This document shows, piece after piece, positions 1-6,949 of a DNA stretch of 64,000 nt. Positions within the stretch are counted from its first letter, which is position 1; each line of letters starts with the position of its first letter. Position numbers and translations under genes: made by a program. This DNA is from G963704535 sp963704535 (GTDB lineage: Bacteria > Chloroflexota > Chloroflexia > Chloroflexales > Roseiflexaceae). The stretch covers positions 6,324,001 to 6,388,000 of the forward strand of contig OY969916.1 in NCBI GenBank assembly GCA_963704535.1. The letters run 5' to 3'. The notes under the pieces were generated by a model. It was not told the DNA's origin. It saw nothing but the letters and a program-made list of their open reading frames with translations, and ran no database searches.

Positions 1-501
1 AAGCAGCCCTTGCTCCCGCAGCATCGCCAGAATCAGCTCGGTCTTGCCATCGACATAGCGCTCAATATCGTTGGGAAATTCCTGCGCGAGCCGCTGCTTG
101 AGATCGCTGTAGGCCTGCACCGCTTCGGGATGCGCGCGCAGATGATCGCGCACGGCGAGGTGATTTTGCAGCCCCAGACTGCCCTGTGGACAGACGTACA
201 GATTATGAGCGGGCGATCCGGCGGGGCGGCGAAAGGCTTCGCGACCCTCAACGCCCAGATTGCCCAGATGCACATAATCCAGCGTCGCCAGCCGCTCGAT
301 CGCCGCCGGCACCTCGCGCTCGGAGGCCACAACGATGTCCATGTCGATAATCGGTTTCGCCGCCAACCCCGGCACCGACGTGCTGCCCACATGTTCGATC
401 GCCACGGCAACATCTCCCAGCGCCGACCGCACGTGCGCGGCCAACTGCTGAAAGAGTTCAGGCCACGCGGGATCGTACTCCACCACCTCAATGGTTCGCA
501 T
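1..501 (-). CDS. GrpB family (UPF0157) nucleotidyltransferase-fold protein, 3' end cut by window edge
   Basis: Read from ATG at 501 the frame stays open to base 1 (167 codons), so only the last few residues are missing if the usual length of about 170-180 residues holds. The N-terminus reads MRTIEVVEYDPAWPELF, followed by the family signature IEHVGSTSVPGLAAKPIID at about residues 36-54, and later SPAHNLYV and LAVRDHLRAHP. These are the hallmarks of GrpB/UPF0157 proteins, which have a nucleotidyltransferase-like fold but no firmly known reaction. A GAGGAGG ribosome site lies 6 bases before the ATG. Upstream is a heptamer array and the convergent-free end of the DinB-like gene. The family assignment is secure; the function is not known. 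Confidence 0.88.
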   Translation of the reverse strand, partial: MRTIEVVEYDPAWPELFQQLAAHVRSALGDVAVAIEHVGSTSVPGLAAKPIIDMDIVVASEREVPAAIERLATLDYVHLGNLGVEGREAFRRPAGSPAHNLYVCPQGSLGLQNHLAVRDHLRAHPEAVQAYSDLKQRLAQEFPNDIERYVDGKTELILAMLREQGLL

Positions 502-521
502 AGCGGCCTCCTCATTTGGAC

Positions 522-570
522 CGTGAAACGTGAAACGTGAAGCGTGTTGCGTGTTGCGTGTTACGTGAGG
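522..570. repeat. Heptanucleotide tandem array (CGTGAAA / CGTGTTG units)
   Basis: Seven consecutive 7-base units can be read starting at 522: CGTGAAA twice, CGTGAAG, CGTGTTG twice, CGTGTTA, CGTGAGG. The array fills the spacer between the GrpB-like gene and the end of the DinB-like gene. The same unit classes recur in at least five other places in the window. Confidence 0.9.
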
Positions 571-597
571 GCTGATCACACATCACGCGCCTAAGCA

Positions 598-1288
598 CTA
601 CATGACGCGATCCTCGATCTCCCACAGATGATCGAGCACATGCCAGCCCAGGCGGCGGACGAAGTAGCGCGGCGTCCAGATCACGCCCCCGCGTGGCCCG
701 CGCTTGGGTAGCTCGCCGCGTGCCGCCGCCGCCAACCCGTCGAGGACCGCCTGTCGAGTGCGGGCGAGTTCTTCGCTTAGGTCCGCTGATTTCCTCCTGC
801 TTGTGCTTCCAGGCCAGCCGCGCAAGGTAGCCCGCCTCGGCGCCCATTACGTGCCGGATGATCGCTTCGAGTTCGCGCCCGCCGCCACGGGGTCCCTTGC
901 GTAGCTCCTTGCCCGAAGCCGCGCTCACCGCCCTGTCGAACGCCTTCCAGTAGGCCTTCAGCAGCTTCTGGAAGCGCTCAAGCTCGGCGTCGTCGACCGG
1001 CTGCGCGTCGCTCGACGGGGCGACGTCGGGCGCGCCGAAATCGGTGGTCGTGTTGCCCTCAAGCCGCTCGACCACGGCGAAAGTGGACGAATCGGCGGGC
1101 GCCTTGAACGAGATGCGCGCGGCGTGGAGGATCTTGGCGTAGCGCGGCCCGGAATCGACCAGGGCTTGCAGCGCGGCGCCCTCGTCGCCCCCGGTCCGGC
1201 ACCAGCCGGGCCAGTCGATCGGGCCGGCGAATGTGCGCTTTTCGCCAATCTCCAGGTACACGTCGATGGTATGTGATGAGCGTGCCAT
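598..1288 (-). pseudogene. DinB-like four-helix protein with an internal frameshift
   Basis: Two overlapping minus-strand frames join into one protein. From ATG 1288 (GAGGAG six bases upstream) the first frame runs MARSSHTIDVYLEIGEKR through AIIRHVMGAEAGYLARLAWKHKQEE. The second frame, around 785-800 onward, continues with SADLSEELARTRQAVLDGL and ends GWHVLDHLWEIEDRVM at 598. The histidines in IIRHVMGAE and GWHVLDH are placed as in DinB/YfiT metal-binding bundle proteins. The first frame alone runs on into heptamer-array sequence, which supports a frameshift at about 790. It is either a pseudogene or an assembly/sequencing error. Function unknown; DinB relatives include metal-dependent thiol transferases. 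A TACAAT box on the minus strand at 1408-1413 could be its -10. Confidence 0.7.
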
Positions 1289-1291
1289 CAA

Positions 1292-1648
1292 CTGCTCCTC
1301 GTTACGTCTACTTCGGCGAAGTCCCTGGACGCTGCGCCATCATGGTATGCCGATGAGGAGAATGGTTTTGACAAATCGGCGCATGGCTAATACTCCACGG
1401 CGAGCCCATTGTACCACTAAGCGTAATGGGCATGAGCAACGGGCGCTGCTCGTACCGAATCATAGGATCTACAAGAAAAAGGAGGTTTGGAGGGGATTAG
1501 CCAGGAGACATTGATCATCGACTCAGTCCGTTGAAAACAGGCGCCGAAATCCGGCACCTGTTTACGCTCCTGTTTACGCCGCCGTTCACGCCCCTCGATT
1601 ATAGTGATGTTAGTGAACCGTATCCACTGTAGTTGAAGGAGCTTTCCC
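1292..1648. other. Intergenic region with imperfect hairpin
   Basis: No gene is supported in this divergent 357-base spacer. It holds an imperfect hairpin at 1536-1563 (AACAGGCGCCG against CGGCACCTGTT, one mismatch) and a TATAGT hexamer at 1600-1605 that could be the -10 of the YceI gene, though no convincing -35 lies at the right distance. Confidence 0.5.
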
Positions 1649-2206
1649 ATGACTTGGCAGATTGACCCGGCCCACTCGCATGTTCAGTTCTCCATCCGCC
1701 ATATGATGATCTCGACCGTACGCGGCCAGTTCGAGCGCTTCGGCGGCACCGTCGAACTCGACGAGCAGAACCCGGCCCGCTCGACCGTCGACGTCCAGAT
1801 CGAGGCCGCCAGCATCAACACCCGTGAGGCGCGCCGCGACGGGCATCTGGCCTCGCCCGACTTTTTCGACGCCGAGCAGTTCCCGTACCTGACGTTCAAG
1901 AGCACGCGCGTGGAGCAGCTTGACGACAGCCACGCCCGCATCTTCGGCGACCTGACCATCCGCGATGTCACCAGGGAGGCGGTGCTGAATGTCGAGTACG
2001 CCGGCCAGGCCAAGAGCCCTTGGGGCACCGTCAGCGCCGGCTTCAGCGCCCAGACCAAGATCAACCGTAAGGACTGGGGGCTGGCCTGGAACCAGACGCT
2101 TGAGACCGGCGGCGTGCTGGTCGGCGAGGAGATCACGATCAACATCGAGGTCGAGCTGGTCAAGCAGGTGGCGCCGGCGGTAGAGGAAGCGACCGTGGCG
2201 GCGTGA
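1649..2206 (+). CDS. YceI family lipid-binding protein
   Basis: 185 residues, beginning MTWQIDPAHSHVQFSIRHM, the standard opening of the YceI beta-barrel (lipocalin-like, isoprenoid-binding) family. Further family features are the VRGQFERFGGTVELDE strand pair, the SINTREARRDGHLASPDFFD loop, FGDLTIRDVTREAV and KINRKDWGLAWNQ near residue 130-145. There is no signal peptide, so this member should act in the cytoplasm rather than the periplasm. AAGGAG lies 8 bases before the ATG. The stop codon TGA at 2204-2206 lies inside the first unit of a heptamer array, so the C-terminal AVEEATVAA tail may have been reshaped by repeat growth. Monocistronic by layout. Confidence 0.93.
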   Translation: MTWQIDPAHSHVQFSIRHMMISTVRGQFERFGGTVELDEQNPARSTVDVQIEAASINTREARRDGHLASPDFFDAEQFPYLTFKSTRVEQLDDSHARIFGDLTIRDVTREAVLNVEYAGQAKSPWGTVSAGFSAQTKINRKDWGLAWNQTLETGGVLVGEEITINIEVELVKQVAPAVEEATVAA

Positions 2207-2278
2207 AACGTGTTGCGTGAAACGTGAAACGTGATGCGTGATGCGTGAGGTTGACGATCTCACGTTTCACGCATCAGG
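2202..2278. repeat. Heptamer array with inverted downstream half (terminator-like)
   Basis: Seven units from 2202 (CGTGAAA, CGTGTTG, CGTGAAA twice, CGTGATG twice, CGTGAGG) are followed after about 10 bases by CTCACGTTTCACGCATCA at 2260-2277, which is the reverse complement of the array unit type. The transcript could fold into a strong hairpin directly after the YceI stop codon and so may act as a terminator. Confidence 0.8.
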
Positions 2279-2379
2279 CATCTTGTCTACAGAATCACAT
2301 TTGATATCAGGTTGCCGTGGCGCCGGGTGAGGTGCTACAATCGGGCATGCCAGCAATCGATGGGAAGAAGGAACCCGCC

Positions 2380-3465
2380 ATGACCATACAAGGCTTACAC
2401 CACATCACGCTTGTCTCTTCGGACGCCCAGCGCACCACCACGTTCTACGCGCAGGTCCTGGGGCTGCGGCTGGTCAAGAAGACTGTCAACTTCGATGACC
2501 CCGGCAGCTACCATTTGTACTTCGGCGATGAGCTTGGGCGCCCCGGCTCGGCGATCACCTTCTTCGAGTGGCCGCGCGCGCCCAGGGGCCGCCCCGGCAT
2601 CGGCGGCACGCACCACTTCGCGCTCCAGGTGGCCGATTACGATCGGCTGCTCAAGTGGAAGCGCCGGCTGACCGACTCCGGCATCTCGGTCGACGGGCCG
2701 TTCGACCGCCACTACTTCACCTCGATCTACTTCAACGACCCCGACGGCGCGATCGTCGAGATCGCCACGCTTGAGCCGGGCTGGACCATCGACGAGGCCG
2801 CCGATCGGATCGGCACCGAGTACCGCGAGCCGCCCACGCAGATGATGGCCGCCAACCGCGACGCGGCCCGCATCCAGGCGACGACCTGGCCGGAGCCGAT
2901 ACTGGAGATCACACCCGACATGGCGCTCAAGCGCGGTATGCACCACATCACCGCCATCGGCGCCGACATTGAGCGCACCCACGCATTCTTCGGCGATCTG
3001 CTGGGCATGCGGCGCGTCAAGATGACCTCGAACTTCGACGACCCGACCTCGGCCCACTGGTACTGGGGCGCTGGCGATGGCCGGCCCGGCACCTTGATCA
3101 CCTACTTCGAGCGTGACCCGGCCAGGACGCGCCGGGTGCAGATGGGTAGCGGCCAGACCCACCACTTCGCGCTAGCCGTCCCCGACGAAGCGACTCAACT
3201 GGAGTGGCGCGAAAAGCTGCTCCGCGCCGGGCTGCGGGTCTCGCCGGTGATGGATCGGGTTTATTTCAAGAGCATCTACACCAGCGATCCAGACGGGCAC
3301 ATCGTGGAGTTGGCCACGCTGGGGCCGGGGTTCACGATCGACGAGGAGCCGGCCGACTTGGGCCAGGGCTTGAAGCTGCCGCCCTGGCTCGAAGCGCAGC
3401 GCCCGGCCATCGAGCGCGCCCTCACGCCGATCGACGCGCCGGAGTGGCGTTTGATGCCTAAATGA
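2380..3465 (+). CDS. Two-domain VOC (glyoxalase/bleomycin-resistance fold) ring-cleaving dioxygenase, MhqO/PcpA-like
   Basis: 361 residues from ATG 2380, chosen because GAAGAAGG sits just upstream and the protein then opens with the family start MTIQGLHHITL; an in-frame start at 2317 has no ribosome site. Two VOC modules are visible: residues about 4-140 with HH at 7-8 and 78-79 and Glu127 in IVEIAT, and about 186-320 with HH at 188-189 and 261-262 and Glu310 in IVELAT. These are the usual metal-site positions of extradiol-type dioxygenases that open hydroquinone-like rings. The next gene encodes an MhqD-like carboxylesterase, and this pairing is known in quinone/hydroquinone resistance operons of Firmicutes. 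Substrate here is inferred. Its stop codon abuts MITE copy 1. Confidence 0.88.
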   Translation: MTIQGLHHITLVSSDAQRTTTFYAQVLGLRLVKKTVNFDDPGSYHLYFGDELGRPGSAITFFEWPRAPRGRPGIGGTHHFALQVADYDRLLKWKRRLTDSGISVDGPFDRHYFTSIYFNDPDGAIVEIATLEPGWTIDEAADRIGTEYREPPTQMMAANRDAARIQATTWPEPILEITPDMALKRGMHHITAIGADIERTHAFFGDLLGMRRVKMTSNFDDPTSAHWYWGAGDGRPGTLITYFERDPARTRRVQMGSGQTHHFALAVPDEATQLEWREKLLRAGLRVSPVMDRVYFKSIYTSDPDGHIVELATLGPGFTIDEEPADLGQGLKLPPWLEAQRPAIERALTPIDAPEWRLMPK

Positions 3466-3662
3466 CAGGAGTTATGTGGAGGCGCCCGCAACGCTCTATT
3501 GCCTGCCCTTCGGCAAGCTCAGGATGTTCGGCAGCAAGGTACTTCACCCGTTTATTATCGACGATTTTCGCCGGTCCCGGCGAAAATCGTCGATAATAAG
3601 GAAGAAAAGGTACCACTCTGCCGAAGGCCGAAACCACGCTTGGTAGATGAGCGCTAAGTCTT
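3465..3662 (+). mobile_element. MITE-like palindromic element, copy 1
   Basis: About 198 bases starting ACAGGAGTTA and carrying a central perfect stem (TTATTATCGACG...CGTCGATAATAA with a GCCGG/CCGGC tip). It matches, in opposite orientation, the element at 8667-8888 over its whole length, including the TTCGGCAAGCTCAGG and GCAAGGTAC segments. Its right end (TAAGTCTTG) is degenerate compared with copy 2. No coding capacity. It separates the dioxygenase and esterase genes. Confidence 0.8.
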
Positions 3663-3711
3663 GAAAATGATAGGCATACCGCAAGCAACAGGGAACGAAG
3701 GGAGCGAGGGT

Positions 3712-4365
3712 ATGACACAGTCTGGCAACATGAAAGGACCGCACCAGGGCCAGCCGGTTCTGGCTGCTGGTACCCCGCTTGATAGCGCCCGCGCTGCGGT
3801 GGTGATGGTCCACGGGCGTGGCGCCACGGCCGAGAGCATCCTAACACTGGCCGACGAGCTGGACCAGCCCGGCTTCGCTTACCTTGCGCCGCAGGCCGCC
3901 CGGAACACCTGGTACCCCAACAGCTTCCTCGCCCCGATCCCCAGCAATGAGCCGGACCTCTCCTCCGGGCTGGCCGCCATTGGGCAGGTGCTCGAACACA
4001 TCGCCGCAACGGGCATCCCGCTGGAGCGCACTATGCTCCTGGGCTTCTCGCAGGGGGCCTGCCTGGCGCTTGAGTTTGTGGCCCGCCACGCCCGGCGCTA
4101 CGGCGGCGTGGCCGGTCTCAGCGGCGGGCTGATCGGGCCGGACGGCACGCCACGCGACTACCCCGGCTCGCTCGCCGGCACGCCGATCTTTCTCGGCTGC
4201 AGCGATGTCGATTTCCACATCCCCAAAGAGCGCGTCGACCACAGCGCCGAGGTGCTGCGGCGGCTCGGCGGCGACGTGACCAAGCGGCTATACCCAGGCA
4301 TGGGCCACACGGTCAACCAGGACGAGATCGAGGCGGTGCGCGCGATCATGGCCGCGCTCACCTAA
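3712..4365 (+). CDS. Alpha/beta-hydrolase, phospholipase/carboxylesterase family (MhqD-like)
   Basis: 217 residues from ATG 3712, which has AAGGGAG nine bases upstream; other in-frame starts (3667, 3730) are possible. The fold markers are VVMVHGRGATAES (oxyanion region), the nucleophile elbow GFSQG with Ser113, Asp167 in DFHIP and His199 in GMGHTV, giving a full catalytic triad. Length and motifs fit the small carboxylesterase/lysophospholipase family. In Bacillus a relative (MhqD) is co-expressed with extradiol dioxygenases of the type encoded just upstream, so a role in breakdown of quinone-derived esters is plausible. A MITE now lies between the two genes and could affect co-transcription. 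Confidence 0.88.
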   Translation: MTQSGNMKGPHQGQPVLAAGTPLDSARAAVVMVHGRGATAESILTLADELDQPGFAYLAPQAARNTWYPNSFLAPIPSNEPDLSSGLAAIGQVLEHIAATGIPLERTMLLGFSQGACLALEFVARHARRYGGVAGLSGGLIGPDGTPRDYPGSLAGTPIFLGCSDVDFHIPKERVDHSAEVLRRLGGDVTKRLYPGMGHTVNQDEIEAVRAIMAALT

Positions 4366-4373
4366 GTCAGCGA

Positions 4374-4427
4374 AGATTAGAGATTGGAGATTAATAGCGG
4401 TGTCCCATCTCCAATGTCTAATCTCTA
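4374..4427 (+). terminator. Heptamer-built inverted repeat after the esterase gene
   Basis: GATTAGAGATTGGAGAT at 4375-4391 is mirrored by ATCTCCAATGTCTAATCTCTAA at 4406-4427, around a 14-base loop, with a small mismatch. The left arm is made of 7-base units (AGATTAG, AGATTGG, AGATTAA). No long T run follows, so terminator activity is an inference. Confidence 0.5.
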
Positions 4428-4546
4428 AGACAAGGTTCTTGGGAACTTTACAGTTCTGGGGAAAGAGGGGGGGTTTGAGGGGGCTGCCCCCTCAGTCTCC
4501 CCCACCCACATTGTAAAGTGGAATGGCGCCTTCCGAATCCTTGTCT
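4428..4546. repeat. Family B palindromic repeat, copy 1
   Basis: Ends AGACAAGGTTC and GAATCCTTGTCT form terminal inverted repeats; the centre is GAGGGGGCTGCCCCCTC. The same layout, including the TTTACAGTTCTGG and TTGTAAAGTG segments, recurs at 12762-12878 and 62142-62258. Confidence 0.85.
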
Positions 4547-4579
4547 AAAGCGGGAAGTTATTCCCTGGCAGGCCAGTGA

Positions 4580-5092
4580 TCAAGGATTCGTGCGCGACAA
4601 CTCACCCACCTCCTCGCGCGCCACTTGCCCGCTCCAAGAAAGCGCCTCGGTCGCGGCGTTGAGCAGTTCGGCCAGGCCGATCGCGCTCATGATCGCCAGG
4701 AAGGCGCGCGTCGGGCGCGGGGCGATGTCGAGGCCGTACACCAGCGCCGCACCGATCCAGGTGCCGGCGCAGATTGGGCACGAGATCAGTTCGCCGATCG
4801 CCCGGCGTACGCCATGGCCCTTCGGGACGACCGTATCGCCCGCGCCGGAGGAGTCGCGCGTGGTCCTGGTGAACGGCATGCGTAACGTCTCGGTGACTTT
4901 GTCGTAGGCGGCCAGCCGCCCAAGCCGGAAGGTCGCCAGCCCGAGCATGAACAGGTCGAGTGTTCGCAGATCGAAGAGTTTCCTGCCCCGGCGCTCGCGC
5001 ATTGCGAAGGCCACGAAGAGCGTTAGAAATAGTCCGGTCAATGTTAGATATGTTATGCGGCGCTCATCGAGCGCGTCCTTGTCGGGTGGCAT
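4580..5092 (-). CDS. DUF1360 family membrane protein
   Basis: 170 residues. Visible membrane segments are YLTLTGLFLTLFVAFAM (about 15-31), a second around LDLFMLGLATFRLGRLAAYD (46-65) and TWIGAALVYGLDI plus FLAIMSAIGLAELL near 110-145. The LGLATFRLGRLAAYDKVTE stretch and the ELISCPICAGTWIGA motif with a CPxC pair are typical of DUF1360, a family of unknown function common in Bacillota and Chloroflexota. GGAG lies six bases before ATG 5092. It faces the family B repeat and lies 28 bases downstream of the oxidoreductase gene on the same strand, so the two may be co-transcribed. Confidence 0.82.
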   Translation of the reverse strand: MPPDKDALDERRITYLTLTGLFLTLFVAFAMRERRGRKLFDLRTLDLFMLGLATFRLGRLAAYDKVTETLRMPFTRTTRDSSGAGDTVVPKGHGVRRAIGELISCPICAGTWIGAALVYGLDIAPRPTRAFLAIMSAIGLAELLNAATEALSWSGQVAREEVGELSRTNP

Positions 5093-5120
5093 TGGCTCCG
5101 TGTCCTTTCATTTAGGAACG

Positions 5121-6497
5121 TTATACTACGCCCTGGGCTGCCCAGCGCACGCCCTCGGCCATTGTCGGATAGGGTAGGATGGTGTCGACCAGCGCTTGGG
5201 CCTTCAGCCCGGCGCGCATCGCCAGCACGACCGGGGCCAATAGCTCGCCCGCGCTCGCGGCCAGGATGTGCCCACCCAGGATCGTGCCATCCTCACCCAC
5301 CAGCAGCTTGATCAGCCCATCCTCCCGACCGAGCAGGCGGGCGCGCTCGACCTCATCCAGCGGCTTGCAACCAAGACGGTACGCGATACCTTCCTCGCGC
5401 AGTTGCTCCTCGGTCTTGCCGACATGGGCCAGCTCCGGGTCGGTGTATGTCACCCAGGGAATCGCGCGCTCGTCGAATGGCTGTGGCTCGGCGGCGAAGG
5501 CGTTACGCGCGGCCAGATGGCCCTGCTCGGTGGCAACATGGGTGAACTGGTAGCGGCTGCTGGCATCGCCGGCCGACCAGATGTGCGGCACATTGGTGCG
5601 TAAGGTCGCATCGACTGTGATCCCCTTGTCAGTCGTTTCCACGCCAGCGGCCCCCAGGTCCAGTGAGTTGAGTGCCGGGCGGTAGCCGATCGCCACCAGA
5701 ATCTCATCGACCTGCACCTCCTCGTTCGCGCGCTTGCCACAGCGGATGGTCAGGCGCTTGCCGGCGCGATCCTTCTGCACACATCGCAGATCGACCTCGG
5801 TTTCCAAGCGCATGCCCTCGCCGGCCAGGAGCTTGCAGAGCATTCCGGTCAGCTCACGATCATCCTTCAGGAGCAAACCGGCCTCGCGCTCCAGCACGAT
5901 AACTTCGACGCCGAAGCGGTGGAACATCTGGGCAAACTCGATTCCGATCGGCCCGCCGCCCACCACGGCCAGGCGGCGCGGCAAGCGCGGCAGCGCAACC
6001 GCCTCTTTGTTGGTGATGAAGCCGGTGTCATGCAGCCCTTCGATCTCCGGCACGATCGCCTGGCTGCCCGCCGCGATGATGATCTGCTCGGCCTGAAGCC
6101 GACGCCCGTCCACCGCAACCTCGTGCGGCCCAACGAAGCGTGCCTCGCCCTTCAGTACGTCGATGCCCTTGCGGGCTAGGTTCGCGCGGGCCTGCTCGTC
6201 TGAGCCGCCGCGCATCTTGTCAATAGTTCGCTTAACGTGGGCCATCACGGCCGGCCAATCGGCCTCCGCCGAGGGGATGCGTAGGCCGTAACGCCCGGCA
6301 CGGCGCGCTTGGTACAGCAGATGGGCGGTGTGAAGCAGGGTTTTGGTAGGGTCGCAGCCATAGTTGAGACAGGTGCCGCCGAGCTGGTCACGCTCGACCA
6401 GTGCCACACGGGCGCCACGCTCAGCGGCAGTCGCAGCCGCGCTGCCCCCGGCCGGCCCGGCGCCGATCACCAGCAGATCATATATTTCTTTTGTCAT
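5121..6497 (-). CDS. Pyridine nucleotide-disulfide oxidoreductase (dihydrolipoamide dehydrogenase / mercuric reductase-like)
   Basis: 458 residues from ATG 6497 (GGAG eight bases upstream). The FAD-binding GAGPAG motif is at residues 12-17 and the redox pair CLNYGC at Cys43/Cys48. A second dinucleotide site VVGGGPIGIE lies near residue 175, GDASS near 310, and the dimerisation domain fills the C-terminal third. In the usual His-Pro-Thr-x-x-Glu active-site element the His is replaced: the text reads LPYPTMAEG. Lipoamide dehydrogenase needs that His for thiol protonation, so this is more likely one of the broadly annotated FAD-containing oxidoreductases or a transhydrogenase-like enzyme than a pyruvate dehydrogenase E3. 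No MerR/mer genes are near. Substrate uncertain. Confidence 0.88.
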   Translation of the reverse strand: MTKEIYDLLVIGAGPAGGSAAATAAERGARVALVERDQLGGTCLNYGCDPTKTLLHTAHLLYQARRAGRYGLRIPSAEADWPAVMAHVKRTIDKMRGGSDEQARANLARKGIDVLKGEARFVGPHEVAVDGRRLQAEQIIIAAGSQAIVPEIEGLHDTGFITNKEAVALPRLPRRLAVVGGGPIGIEFAQMFHRFGVEVIVLEREAGLLLKDDRELTGMLCKLLAGEGMRLETEVDLRCVQKDRAGKRLTIRCGKRANEEVQVDEILVAIGYRPALNSLDLGAAGVETTDKGITVDATLRTNVPHIWSAGDASSRYQFTHVATEQGHLAARNAFAAEPQPFDERAIPWVTYTDPELAHVGKTEEQLREEGIAYRLGCKPLDEVERARLLGREDGLIKLLVGEDGTILGGHILAASAGELLAPVVLAMRAGLKAQALVDTILPYPTMAEGVRWAAQGVV

Positions 6498-6524
6498 ATT
6501 GCTTTCTCCGCGTATCAATCCACA

Positions 6525-6697
6525 TCGATCTGTGGTGGAGAGGGGTTCTTGAGGGGCAGCCCCCTCAAACTCCCCCTTTTCAGACAGCCTCTAAGAAACT
6601 GTCTGAAAAGGCCCGTGCGCTACTCGCAATCCGTGGTGGAAAGAGGATTCTTGAGGGGCAGCCCCCTCAAACTCCCCCTTTTCGGACAGCCTCTAAG
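6525..6697. repeat. Family A palindromic repeats, two adjacent copies
   Basis: A left-truncated copy (6525-6595) and a full copy (6596-6697) stand head to tail. Each has the internal palindrome TTGAGGGGC/GCCCCCTCAA, a GGTGGAAAG segment and CTGTCTGAA / TTCAGACAG ends. They fill the space between the oxidoreductase gene and the promoter of the MurT-like gene. Confidence 0.88.
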
Positions 6698-6763
6698 ACA
6701 ATAGCACGAGATGTGCCGCCTGGCCCAGTCGATGTGCTGGAGATCAAAGTGACAAGCGACCGA

Positions 6764-6792
6764 TTGACACTGCCCTGCCTCCCCGCTACAAT
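6764..6792 (+). promoter_or_regulatory. Strong sigma-70-type promoter for the MurT-like gene
   Basis: TTGACA at 6764-6769, exactly 17 bases, then TACAAT at 6787-6792. The match to the housekeeping consensus is nearly perfect. The next start codon on this strand is at 6950, so the leader would contain a family A repeat. Confidence 0.78.
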
Positions 6793-6834
6793 GCAGCCGC
6801 ACGTGTATCACTCCCGCGTTCTGTCATTCGCGTT

Positions 6835-6938
6835 CTCAGAAACCGTCTGAAAAGGTCCGTATCTCACTCGCGATCTGTGGTGGGAAAGGGATCTTGAGGG
6901 GATGCCCTCAAACTCCCCTTTTTCAGACAGTCTCTCAG
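6835..6938. repeat. Family A palindromic repeat inside the MurT-like leader
   Basis: Full-length copy with ends CTCAGAAACCGTCTGAAAAGG and CAGACAGTCTCTCAG and core TTGAGGGGATGCCCTCAA. It lies between the promoter at 6764-6792 and the start codon at 6950, so it should be transcribed as a hairpin in the 5' leader. Confidence 0.85.
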
Positions 6939-6949
6939 CCACGGATACC

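Noticed and set aside
33..515. Minus-strand open frame over the GrpB-like gene
   Set aside because: The text is Arg/Trp/Ser-rich without motifs; the frame one base away gives a clear GrpB family protein.
1233..1514. 93-residue plus-strand frame
   Set aside because: Arg-rich text over the DinB-like gene start and the intergenic region; no ribosome site.
2395..3165. Long minus-strand open frame opposite the dioxygenase gene
   Set aside because: A shadow of G+C-rich codons; Gly/Ala/Arg-rich text, no ribosome site, and the plus strand has an obvious VOC protein.
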